From Rhizoclosmatium globosum (Eukaryota; Chytridiomycota; Chytridiomycetes; Chytridiales; Chytriomycetaceae), in assembly GCA_002104985.1 (NCBI GenBank), contig MCGO01000072.1, positions 148,204-212,203 of the forward strand: a stretch of DNA of 64,000 nucleotides. Reading direction: 5' to 3'. Positions 1 through 10,672 of this stretch are shown here, one piece after another. The position numbers and the translations under genes are program-made. Below the pieces are notes generated by a model. The model ran no database searches, had not been told where the DNA came from, and saw only the letters and a program-made list of their open reading frames with translations. The first letter of the stretch is position 1. Every line of letters starts with the position of its first letter.

Positions 1-2
1 AC

Positions 3-614
3 CAACCCTTCGCAAAAGAACAAGAACTCGACAATGCCAGAGCCCAGTTCAGTAAATCCATGACAGCCCTTATCGCCGCCACAAAGACGCACGTCTCCCG
101 CGGAAATGCAGCTGAAAAGGTGGACGCCGCTGTAGCAACCATGACCGAAACCCTCTCAAGAACCGCACAACTCGTGAAAGCAAAATGCGCCGACGAAGGA
201 GCCGACGAAATCCTGTACGAAAAGATCCAACAACTCAAAGACCTTGTCGAAACCAACACAGTCCCCATCGTAGAAGGAATCCAGGCCTTACTATCAACAA
301 TGCGCGGGCCCTCTGGAAGCCCGGCGTTCCTGAAAGACATGAACAGTAAAGTCTCGGCCATCAGTGTGATTGTAAAGTCGATTCTGAAGGCATCTCAAGT
401 TGTGTTCTCGCAAATGAGTGATGAAGATGAATTCAAGGTCGAGTGTGAGGCGGTCTTGAATTCGATGGCGAATACACGAAAGAGGCTGGAGGGTAAGATG
501 GGAGAGTTGAGTAAAGATGTGGAGAACGCGGATATTAAGCAGGCGATTGGAGCGAGTGCATATGAAGTTGCTAAACTTGTCAAAAAGTTTGTTGCGTTGT
601 TGGATGAAGTGTAG
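3..614 (+). CDS. C-terminal part of a Spa2/GIT-like helical scaffold protein (5' end outside window)
   Basis: The frame is open from base 3 to the TAG at 612-614, so the true start lies upstream; the first in-window Met (60) is probably internal. The 204 visible residues are helical and mildly acidic, with heptad-like Leu/Val spacing and no membrane segment or signal. The pattern (a stretch near VPIVEGIQALLSTMR, then KVSAISVIVKSILKASQ, then RKRLEGK and a final AYEVAKLVKKFVALLDE) resembles the C-terminal four-helix region of Spa2/Sph1 and GIT proteins. Those are polarity scaffolds at growth sites or focal complexes. The family name is inferred from pattern alone; another helical bundle such as a vinculin-like domain is possible. 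That this is the end of a larger coding gene is well supported. Confidence 0.55.
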   Translation, partial: QPFAKEQELDNARAQFSKSMTALIAATKTHVSRGNAAEKVDAAVATMTETLSRTAQLVKAKCADEGADEILYEKIQQLKDLVETNTVPIVEGIQALLSTMRGPSGSPAFLKDMNSKVSAISVIVKSILKASQVVFSQMSDEDEFKVECEAVLNSMANTRKRLEGKMGELSKDVENADIKQAIGASAYEVAKLVKKFVALLDEV

Positions 615-867
615 ATTTTTTAAGTATGTCTTTTGATTCTTTAGTTTCTTTGTTTGTTTGTTTCATAGTGCAGGACACCCCCCACCTTTCTCCAATACAT
701 TTCATTTTATCCAGTACATCTATTTAGTCTAATTTGATGAAGGAGAATAAGAAGGTCACGAGTGGATGCAAGTGGCTCTTTCTTTCGATCAGTCGCGCCA
801 AAATTTTCGCACGGCATCGAAAAAAGAACGCACGAAAACTTCCAACGAACCAACCAAAACAGCCAAA

Positions 868-1529
868 ATGGGAATCTCGTAAGTCTCCCACGCCCTCTTT
901 GGCCTCTGTCTGGGCTGTAGCATAGATAGCACAGGCTGCATAGGAAGGAGTATGAAGGAGGAAGGGGGAATAGGGAATAGGGAAGAGGATGGAGGGAGGA
1001 ATCAACTAAAGTACCTAAATGGGAGCCATATTGGATTCAAACTATCAACCCATCCTCTCTTTGTCTGTCTCCTTATTCCATCAATGTCAAACTGCCTCCC
1101 TCACGCACAGTCGTGGGTGCTTTGCGCGCCACTCACTCAATTCCCCACCCTCCTTCCCTCCTTCTTTCCACTCTCCCACTAAAAACAACCCCAACCAAAA
1201 ACCAGAATGAAAGAAGGAATCAGACGCAACCCTCCAATCTATCTCCTCTTCACAGCCGTTGGATTCGGTGTCGGTCTTGCTGGTTACTTTGGGTGGCAGT
1301 TGAGTATTTTTTGAATTTCATTTCCGAAAGCCACCCATGTATCTAATTATTATTTCTTTTGTTTTCGTTTATTAGCGCTATTCGCACGGACCCTCACTTG
1401 CTCCTCGTTAACAAGAAGACGAACCCACACCCATGGTTGAGTGTTGACCAGGGAACCAACATCAAGCTTTACTCCATCAACCAAAAGTTTGACAAGAATG
1501 TCAAGAAGGGGTACCATGATGACCTTTAA
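868..1529 (+). CDS. NDUFA4/MLRQ-like respiratory chain subunit
   Basis: Three exons (868-878, 1206-1298, 1376-1529) join in frame to give 85 residues. Introns are GTAAGT...CCAG and GTTGAG...TTAG. The product has a short basic N-terminus (MGISMKEGIRRNP), one membrane helix rich in Gly (YLLFTAVGFGVGLAGYFGW) and a C-terminal part with TNPHPW and IKLYSINQKFD. This layout is that of NDUFA4 (MLRQ), a small single-span inner mitochondrial membrane protein first assigned to complex I and now to cytochrome c oxidase (established). In NDUFA4 the matching positions read NNPEPW and KFYSVN. The length agrees with the family (about 80-85). The 11-base first exon is the least certain part; translation from the Met at 1207 would lose only four residues. 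Confidence 0.75.
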
Positions 1530-2728
1530 AAGAATTGTCTCGTGGCAATTCTCTTCTTCAGTTTTGTAGTGTAACACAACCTCTTTTTTTTCTGATTGGA
1601 GAGGAAGGAAACCTATCCTTTTCATCTTTCTCTTCGGCTCTCGTCGAATAAAATACAACACCGTAATAGCTTGTGAATGTTTTTTGATTTGATGTTGATC
1701 GTGCTATTTGATGATCGAGATAACCCCTTAATAGTGAACGAGTGGCGTAACTGAAGGAAGAGCACATAAAGAAGAATATGAATTCTCCTTCAGGTTCCCC
1801 TTCAAATTACATCCAGTTGTATTGGGTGTCATTTACAGTCCTCCTTAACCATGGTCGAACACCTGTCTGCGTTATTCTAAGATTCTTTTGAATCTGGAGA
1901 AGCAAAAGGATCTAACAACGTGACCGTTCAGTTTCAATAAATGTAACTTGGTGATCGACTGCGGCGCTTTAATAATGTTCACAGCGTTGTCGCTGATCTC
2001 TGTATCTTTTGAACCTTCCGTATAATCTCTCTATTAATTGGCCTTACAAATACTTTTCATGTTGTTTGTCAGCAGTCACCATGAGGGACCCCATCTCTTC
2101 ATATCGATGCATGCAATCACCGAAACCGCAAAATATCAGCATTCCGAATTATGAAACAGTGAGCCGTGGCGCTAGAACGAAATTCGCCTAATGCGGAAAA
2201 TAAACTCAGGTTCGAAATCCAATATGAAGTACTGAAAGGGGGCTGAAGGGCATGCTTGTTATGCGTGCTTTTCGGAAATTTTCGGAATATTTTTAGAAAA
2301 AAATTTCATTGAGCTGTCTCCCTGTCAAAAATCGCTTTCTGCACTGTGTTCTAAAAAAGATCAACCACAAAAACGAGTAATATCTGTTAACATGGTTGAA
2401 GGTGAGAATGTGCTTTCACCTCGGCCAACTGCAATACCTTCCTACACTCGGATTCTATGGGGGGAAATCTTCTGGAAGTTTCAGATGAACGTTGAGCAAG
2501 TTCGACATCAACACTGGCGCCTCAACATCACCGTGAAACGAAGGGGAGCAGAAGTTGAAACCGGCCTTTTGCCTCAAACATACAGCAAATGCATTCAGCA
2601 GTTCACATTTGTCAGGCGATGCAGTTTCAGTTGGACCCCTCTTCACCCCCTATCCCCGTTCCAAAAATGGCCTGCATATTTCTTCCCCCTCCCCTCTTCG
2701 CCAAAAATATCATCCTGAAACTAACATC
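1530..2728. other. Intergenic region upstream of the H+-ATPase gene
   Basis: About 1.2 kb without a convincing gene. It should hold the 3' UTR of the NDUFA4-like gene and the promoter and leader of the proton pump. A C/T-rich stretch with CCCC and TTCC runs lies just before the pump start (about 2635-2705). Several short open frames are present, but none shows coding character or splice-linked extension. Confidence 0.5.
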
Positions 2729-5642
2729 ATGACTGAAGCTAAACACGAGGAGCTCAACTCCAACGGCAAGAAGCCATTGAAGATGGAGGAAGCCGTGCAC
2801 GTTGAAGTCGCCGATGATATTCCACCCGAGTTGGAGGCGCTCTTGCACGCCGAGCCATGTGTGGGTCTCTCTGACACTGAGGTTGCCGAGCGTACTGCCC
2901 AGTTTGGTTTGAACGAGATTCCAGAGACCAAGACCAACCCTCTCCTCAAGTTCTTGTCGTACTTCTTGGGTCCTATCTCGTACCTCTTGGAAATCGCCTG
3001 TATTCTGTCTGGTGTGTTCGAGGACTGGATTGACTTTGGAATCTTGCTTGCTGTGTTGATCATCAACGCTTGTATTGGTTTCTTTGAGGAGGCTCGTGCT
3101 GAGTCTGCCTTGGACGCTCTCAAGAACACTCTTGCCTTGAAGTCTCGTTGCTGGAGAAACGGAAAGCTTGTGGAGGTTGACTCCAACACTCTTGTTCCAG
3201 GAGATATTATTGCGCTTCGTCTTGGTGATATTATTCCAGCTGATTGTCGTCTTTTGGGTGTCGGTGTCCAGGGTGAAATCTCCGAGGGTACTCTCCAGAT
3301 TGACCAGTCTGCTCTTACCGGTGAATCCCTCCCTGTCCAGAAGGGTAAGGGTGCTACTGCCTACTCTTCCGCTATTGTCAAGCAAGGTCAGATGTTGGCT
3401 GTCGTTACCAAGACTGGTATCAACACTTTCATCGGTCGTGCTGCCAACTTGATCTCCATCACCACTGAGGAGGGTCACTTCCAAAAGATTATCAACTCCA
3501 TCGGTAACTTCTTGGTCATTATCACTTGTGTGAGTTTGCTCCGGAATTAGTGATCGTGATTACGTTGTATACTAATCGAATCCAATTTATTAGGGTATGG
3601 CTGTCGTTCTCTTCTTCGTTCGTACCTGGGCTGTCCCAGAAGACAAGGATGCTTCCACTGGTGACCGTGTTAAGGCTGCCCTCTTGGAAGTCTTGGTTTT
3701 GACCATCGCTGCTATTCCAGTCGGTCTCCCAACCATCATGTCCGTTACCATGGCTGTCGGAGCTTCCCAGCTCGCCAAGAAGGAGGTTATCGTCAAGCGT
3801 TTGACTGCCATCGAAGAGCTCGCTTCCGTCTCGATTCTCTGCTCTGACAAAACCGGTACTTTGACCCTCAACCAGCTTTCCTTCGACAAGCCATACCTCT
3901 CCAACAAAGGTAACACCACCGACGACTTCCACGGAACCGGAGTCCCATACACCGAGCAAGACCTCCTTTTGGCCTCTTTCTTCGCCTCTGAACCAGGAGC
4001 CCAAGACGCTATTGAATCTGCCATCCGTAAGGCCGCCCAGACCCGTGTCACCATCCTCAAGGAGCGTGAAAACCAGGACCACCACATCCCAGGCTACAAG
4101 GTCAACAACTTCATTCCATTCAACCCAACCTCCAAGTACACCGAAGCCACCGTCACCGACCTCTCCACCGGCAAGAAGTTCCGCACCATCAAGGGAGCCC
4201 CACAAGTCATTGTCCGCATGGTCGGAGGACACGATGAAGCCACCGCCGCCGTCAACGACTTTGCCCGCCGCGGTCTTCGTGCCCTCGGTGTCGCTCGCAC
4301 CGTCGACGACGCCATGACCAAATTCGAAATGATTGGAATGATCTCCTTGCTCGACCCACCCCGTCCAGACTCTGCCCACACCATCGAGGAATGCCACAAG
4401 CTCGGTATCTCTGTCAAGATGATCACTGGAGACCAACAGATTATCGGAAAGGAAGTTGCGCACCGTCTTGGTATGCACCGTACGATTTTGGATGCTTCCA
4501 AGTTGATGGATACTACGATTGATGAGGATGCTTTGATTGATCGATGCGTCAAGTGTGATGGTTTCGCTCAGGTTATTCCGGAACACAAGTACAAGGTTGT
4601 TGAGTTGCTCCAGAAGCGTGGTTACCTTGTTGGTATGACTGGTGACGGTGTGAACGATGCTCCAGCTTTGAAGAAGGCCAACGTCGGTATTGCCGTCGAG
4701 GGTTGTACTGATGCCGCCCGTTCTGCCGCTGATATCGTTTTGCTCGCTGCCGGTCTTTCTACTATTGTTGATGGAGTCAAGACTTCCCGTGCTATTTTCC
4801 AGAGAATGAGATCTTACGCCTTGTACCGTATCGCTTCTACCATTCACTTCTTGTTGTTCTTCTTCATCTCCATCTGTGCCTACGGTTTCTCTCTTCCACC
4901 AAGATTGATTATTTTGATTGCCGTGTTGAACGATGCTGCTACCCTCGTTATCTCTGTCGACAATGCCCAGATTTCCCAGCGTCCAGACAAGTGGAGACTC
5001 GGTCAGCTCATTACTCTCTCCTTCATTCTCGGTTTCTTGTTGATGATTATTTCTTGGGCCCACTTCTTTGTTGCTCACTACGGTGTCGGTTACACTCAGC
5101 ACTCTTACGACAAGTACCCTAACGAGGAGAACGCCGGTGTCCTCCAAACCATCATGTACCTCCAGATTTCATCTTGCCCACACTTTGTTATCTTCTCTAC
5201 TCGTCTCCCAGGTTACTTCTACGAAAACATGCCATCTTGGACTTTCATTATCGCTGTCGCTGGTACCCAAGTCTTTGCCATGTTCATGTCCATCTTTGGT
5301 ATCCGTGCTCTTGATGCTACTGCCATTGGATGGGGATGGGGTGTTGGAGTTCTTGCTGTTTCCACCGTCATGTTCATGTTGCTCGACATTGTCAAGGTCC
5401 AGATTATCCGCAAGTGGTCCTTCGATCTTACTGTCAAGTTGTACCCAACCAAGGCCAGAAAGGCTGAGTTGCAGACCCGTCTTGCCAAGCGTGCTCTCAA
5501 GGCTCGTGTTGATGCCAACATTATCAAGGCCCGTAAGGTTTACTACATGACCATGGCTGTTGTTGCCTGGAGAAAGGCTCTTTCTCAGAGCAAGAAGGCT
5601 GTCAAGGGAGCTGCTGGTTCCACTGCCGTTGGAATCAACTAA
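2729..5642 (+). CDS. PMA1: Plasma membrane H+-transporting P-type ATPase (P3A, Pma1 type)
   Basis: Two exons (2729-3529, 3594-5642), with an intron bearing GTGAGT, a TACTAAT branch site and TTAG, give 949 residues. The enzyme hydrolyses ATP to export protons and sets the plasma membrane potential (established). Visible motifs are the actuator TGES (about 197-200), the phosphorylated Asp in SDKTGT (D352), MITGD and TGDGVNDAP (about 617). There are hydrophobic segments for ten helices. Length fits fungal Pma1 (about 920-1000). The N-terminus is short and charged. The C-terminal tail after the last helix is basic (KARKAELQTRLAKRALKAR) and lacks an obvious Ser-Thr regulatory end like that of yeast. 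The coding sequence prefers C-ending codons (GTC, ACC, AAG), as expected for a highly expressed gene. The start at 2729 was chosen because earlier in-frame Met codons lie in a non-conserved, low-quality leader. Confidence 0.97.
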
Positions 5643-5769
5643 GTTACATGAGTTAACTTCACTTTTAGTCTATACTGTTTTACACTTTTGATTCATTGAT
5701 CAGGCTTCTAATAAATCGTAATTTGATCATACACGCTTTTGTTCTCATAAATTAAAACCAATAAAATCG

Positions 5770-7386
5770 ATGTTCTTGACAGCAACACCCAAAAAGCAGG
5801 CCACGTTCGCCGGCACCACCTTCTCGTCGACCCTCACTTTCCACCAGCAAAAGAGACCGAAAAGCGGGTCGTTTCTGTGGGGATTTGCGCAGGTTCTCGG
5901 AACATTCTCGTTTGAGCAATCGCAAATTGGCTTTGACGTGGCCGAACTTGGGCGCATTCGGGGCAAGGGCGTCGTTGTTGGCGCGGGTTTCGGTGGAATT
6001 GCCCTGGAAAAAGAGTTGGAACGAGAACGAAATGGTTTGGTTTTGTTTGGGTTTTGTTCGATTGGTTTGAGTTGGGTTTAACTGTTGTTAACTGGGCTTA
6101 ACTAGCATTCGCTCTACTTAGTACGGCTCCTTCTATCCTGTTTTATGACTTGAACTTGAAGGAGGGCGAGGAACGGAAGGGTTGAGTGGCCTTGTCTCTC
6201 TGCATCAACCACTGACAGCATACACAAACAGTTTCCTATGAAATCGAATTACCTTCAAATTTACCTCCTTCTTTCCGCGGGAAAATATTCAAAGTACAAT
6301 ATAAGCTTGTCATTTGCATACAACCAGTGGGTGTTGCGAAGCCGCTGATATTTCAACTTCCATTACGGATATACGCGAGCATTGGAGGTATCTTCATATT
6401 CTACGAATAATTTAATATTAATCGAGGATACTCAAGATATTCTGTCGCAACGGGTGTTTAACGTTTCATCGCCTGTTATCATCACAGATGATATTGGAAT
6501 CGTTGGGGAAGTCGTGAAACCAAAACTTGTCAATGGAATCGACATGGAAAGCTTGATGAGACGTGAGTCTTGCCATGGAATTTGGTCGAGTAATAACAGA
6601 ACCGCTATCCCAGCACTCGTTGCCGAATCGGAGGAGGAAGAAATGACACTCGCACAAAAACTCACTCGACACTGTCAAAAATCTGGGAAAATATCGGTTG
6701 ATATCTGTAAAGGCTCTGACCTGGTCGCACACTTTACTTTGGTCCGTGGCGCGTTTCGGGTTGGAGATACTGTGTTGGGTTTGCTAGACTTCTCAAAGTG
6801 CACTGTCGCATGCTTTCAGGTAATCACCGTCACTTTTGCGACGGCATGCTCACATAAACATACACCACAACAGCTTTCAGCTTTCTTGGAACAAACCGAA
6901 ACAGTCGATGAGAACCATGTACCTAGCAACAGCGCCTCAACGAAAGGCGTGCGTACCGTATTAGCACAGCATCACTGCTGTGTAATCAACACATCCCGCA
7001 TGGATATTTCCCTCAAAATACCTTCAACCGCAACACCCGATTTCAAGACATCCGTTGGTAACTGTCCCCTCTCATCACTCCTCCCAAAAACATTAAAACC
7101 CCTTTCCACAGCATCTGTATCATACAACCTCCGTCTCGAATTCATCACATCCCGAGGCCCGAATCCGAAACTTCTTGAACCCGTTGCAGCGATTCTGGAT
7201 CCCACTGTGGCGGATATGGAAAACGCGCATGATCATCACGCTCAGAACTTTACGGCGTTGAAGTTGGTGGATAGAGTGGATGTGGAGGCGTTTGAATGTG
7301 TTTTGGGGATTAAAGTGTATCCGAGGGGAGATGATGTTTGGGGTGGAAATGGGAAGCAGTTTGAGGTTGGTGTGAATAAAGTGTGA
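5770..7386 (+). CDS. RGP1: Rgp1-like subunit of the Ric1-Rgp1 exchange factor for Rab6/Ypt6
   Basis: Five exons (5770-6044, 6122-6180, 6232-6387, 6437-6819, 6874-7386) join to 461 residues. Rgp1 pairs with Ric1 on the Golgi to activate the Rab6/Ypt6 GTPase in retrograde traffic (established). Recognisable Rgp1 blocks in order are TAPSILFYDLNL, LPPSFRGKIFKVQYKL, then CKGSDLVAHF, GAFRVGDTVLG, TVACFQLSAFLEQTE and LRLEFITSR near the C-terminus. These follow the arrestin-like fold order of the family. Exon ends 6044 and 6387/6437 are the least certain; the 49-bp intron at 6388-6436 is short but keeps the frame. The 54-bp intron at 6820-6873 is a multiple of three, so reading through it would also stay open; it is removed because the spliced form matches the family. 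Confidence 0.85.
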
Positions 7387-8015
7387 ATTTGATTGAGGCT
7401 ATTTCAGCGGTCTCGTCCGTTCTTTTCCAGGTTTACCCTGAAAGTTCATCTAGGATTAGCATAACGACTCCCTCGAAATTGACAATCATTAATCAATGAA
7501 AGGTCAACATAAACAGATGCATATCAAAATTCAAAGTCGATACGCGGGTATATGTCTCTGTCTTATGGTTGGAATATTGTTTATAGCGTCACTCCTGGAA
7601 GCTGAAGCCTTAGCACTTTCGTCATCGGATATGTTTCCGTTTTCTTTTGAAACTGCAGTAGGAGCTTTATCATTGGCATTAGCAGGGGTCCGATTCAATG
7701 CTGCGACAATGTCTGCCATTATCAATAGCAATTGCACCACAAATGCCGAATTAGAATCTTTAAATACTTAAGATCTTGAAATCTTTCATAATGTTGTAGC
7801 CAGCTAAATTATCACGCAAACATCAATTAGACTGTTGACTGGAATAGCCGCAGAGAACCATCGTTAAGGTTTTTCCCAACCTGCAATGAGAAATTGATTT
7901 GAGAAGAGTGAAATTCTTATTCTTAATATAACTTGATAAATGAACTGGAAATTATCGCTGAAAAAGAATATGATATTACATTTAATTAGTGGTACAAACA
8001 TAAACAAGAATTAAC
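7387..8015. other. Intergenic region between convergent genes
   Basis: About 630 bp between the ends of RGP1 (+) and the Zn2Cys6 regulator (minus). A 91-codon open frame at 7496-7771 (+) encodes one hydrophobic stretch (ICLCLMVGILFIASLL). It has no recognisable family and no supporting splice or promoter signal. It could be a small membrane protein, but chance is as likely. Confidence 0.4.
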
Positions 8016-10128
8016 TTAGGAGTTCAACTTCCAAAACAACCGCCAGCTTTCCTCACTTCTTCCCTTGAATCGTAAGCCACCAGACACCTCCAATCCAAGA
8101 AGCCCTAAAATGACATACGGTTCAGTTGTCCTTGTTTCCAAAATATCTTCATCAACACCACCAATGGATATTATCCGCATACCCAATTCAAGCTCCTTCA
8201 TCCCATCTAAACAAGAATTTCTTCCATCTTTGTGTACTTGATCAATCTCAGTCAACATTGCTTTCATACATTCCAAAATAGGCGTGAAATATCCTCCTCC
8301 CGCAGGCCCTTCTTCGAGTTCATTCACAGACTGAGCCATATCATGTAATCGTGTCCGAAGTCCGGAAAAGTCGTGAATCTGTATGCTCGTAAACTGCCAC
8401 CATGCTAAATCCATTTTACAAAGAACAAACCAAATGACAACGAAGCATTCAAAGTACCATTCGATGGAATAGTTGACGGGTGTAAGTTCGAGGTTCCATT
8501 GGCGAAGTGTTTTGGAAAATTTACTCAGCGTGGATACTGTAAGTGCTGAATTCAAGCAGTTACTGATTGCGGCGGATATTGTTTCGCGGTCAGCTGGGAG
8601 GAGAAGAAGTGGATGGTGTGATTGGAGGTGGGATAGAAACATAATGGGTCGATATATGAGTGATTTTGCAGTCTGGATTGCCATGTTCATTGATACAACT
8701 CGTTCGTCTCCCGCGGCGGCAATTTTGTTGATGAATAGGGTTTCATCGCTTTCGCAGATTACGTCTGGTGATTGCAATTCCAAGCGTACTTCGTTTGGAA
8801 CAGCAGATTGAATGGATTGGAGACTCCCTTCGAAATATCGTACAGAGGAATCTGAGAGCAAAGCGTTAACGCTTGTTGGTGGTATCATGAGCCGTCTCTT
8901 GATTTTAACAACGAGCTCTAACGCTCTACATTCTGATTGTCGTGTTGGCATTGGAGCAAATATTGGATGAGGATCATAGACTTGCGCTGGTGGTTTAATT
9001 TTATCGCAGGAAATGTCGTTACACTCAATAAAGCTTTCGTCGTTGCAAAGGGCTTGATGCATATAAAAGATGGAATACCAAATCCAGAAGCCTCTGCGAC
9101 GGTCTTCCTTTTGGCGTTCAGTGAGATTTAAGTGAAAAAGCCACGGAGAATCGTCTGGATCAATGTGAAGTTTAAGCTGGCGAACCATTGAAAGTCCAGC
9201 GTTCAAGAACTGCATGCCAATGACAGGTTGACCATGAGCTAAACCGAGAGTATTAAACATTTATCACTGAATAGGTGAAGAAAATGCTTACTGTATGCAA
9301 AGTGGGCAACATGAGTTGAAGCGTGGAAGTCTTCAATGGATGGTTGAAACCCAATCTTCAGAAATGCTTTCCGGGCTCGTTTGTAATACATCAAAGCTTC
9401 TTCTTGCAGGAGATAGACACGAGCAAATACGGCGCATTTTATCAACCTTATAAACGGCAGATAACGCATTTTTAGTCAATACATAACCTCATCACAATTC
9501 ACCCCACCTATACACTGGCGGAATAGAGAAAAAGTTGATCAGGAACATTTCTGCATCGTGACTGAATGTCATGGGCGTTGGCAGTGTATAGTCTTTTGTA
9601 AGGAAGCGATGGCATAGGTTCCAATCCTTTAGGGAAGGCATCAGATCTGGATCTTGTAGTTCCCAATTCGCTGTTTCATGCTCGAGAAGAGAGGCATCGA
9701 AAGCGTTGAGAGAAAGTTGGAGGGTTAGAGACTGCGTCCAGTAATTACAAGATCCCGAAGCCCCAAGTGGAAAGTTTACTACTGATTCAGTCATCGTGTC
9801 ATCAATCGTTATACTTGTTCGACTGGAGAACGGTGGCGAAAGGTATGTGTCTGGTTGGGGATGGGAGCCAGCCACACTATGACACTGGGTTTTGTTAATA
9901 AGCAACTTATTTCCCCATACGATTGGCTCTGGTCTATAATAAATGTCTTATTAGCCTTTGTGACAACATCCGGACTACTTACGTTGGTTGAAACAGGTTG
10001 TCAGGGTTTGTGAGGTATATACACGGCACTCCCTTCGCCTTGCAGCTGATGCATCCATCTCTGTCTTTACTGCAACCCTTTTTGTGCTTCCGGCAGTCTT
10101 CGCATGACTTGATCTTGGTGGTGGACAT
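8016..10128 (-). CDS. Zn(II)2Cys6 fungal-type transcription factor
   Basis: Four exons on minus (10128-9983, 9933-9508, 9446-9292, 9238-8016) give 649 residues with every phase matching. The N-terminus holds the binuclear zinc cluster CEDCRKHKKGC...CISCKAKGVPC, with spacing CX2CX6CX6CX2CX6C, which binds DNA through two zinc ions (established). The middle and C-terminal region fits the fungal-specific transcription factor domain: HGQPVIGMQFLNAGLSMVRQ followed by LKLHIDP and RRGFWIWYSIF. Intron 2 contains a TGACTAA branch site. The cluster sits at the very N-terminus, as is usual, with no long coiled-coil linker visible. The target pathway cannot be read from the sequence; neighbours give no clue. 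It is a nuclear regulator by inference. Confidence 0.85.
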
Positions 10129-10672
10129 GAAGGTCTTGATTCGACCTTAAATGGAGATTCTGGCTGAGACCAAATAGCCTCTCAAAAAGGATACTTCTAC
10201 ATTTTCTCTTGTTAATACATTTCGTTTTGGAAAGTAACTTGAATTGGACCTCTTGCTAAGCCACTATCATTGTGAAAAAATAAACTAACGCATACTTTAG
10301 AGTATACTTACATTTGACTCGCGGTCCAATATCCCTCAATATTTATCCACCACACTGCTATTCCACCACACACTTCCAGACAGCGTTTCGACTTTGTAAA
10401 ATTAAGGACAAAAACTGATGCTTATTTCAAACAAAAGGCGATAAAAGAGTGAGAGAGAAGAAAGATAAAAGAGAGAATAAAACTATAACAAAAAAAACAA
10501 ACAAAAAACAAAAGAACGGGTGTGCTTGAAAACAAAAAACAAAAATATCACTACGACCAACTACTAAACAAAAAAAGACTACACTCCACCCTCGACGAAA
10601 ACACCAACAACCAGAACCTAAACAAAACACCACAACCAAAGGTATCCCCCACACTTCCCTCCTTCCCTCTTT
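10129..10672. other. Intergenic: promoter of the Zn2Cys6 gene and 3' region of casein kinase 1
   Basis: About 540 bp. It contains an A-rich tract (about 10480-10560, with AAACAAAC runs) that is the 3' flank of the minus-strand kinase gene. No further gene is seen. Confidence 0.5.

Noticed and set aside
2555..2728. Longer N-terminus for the H+-ATPase from an upstream in-frame Met
   Set aside because: The extra stretch is not pump-like, and the Met at 2729 has an acidic N-terminus typical of Pma1.
3522..5147. A 541-codon open frame on minus opposite the H+-ATPase
   Set aside because: Antisense shadow of a highly codon-biased gene.
7496..7771. Small membrane-protein gene between RGP1 and the Zn2Cys6 gene
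   Set aside because: Only one hydrophobic stretch, no family, no clear start context; left in the intergenic entry.
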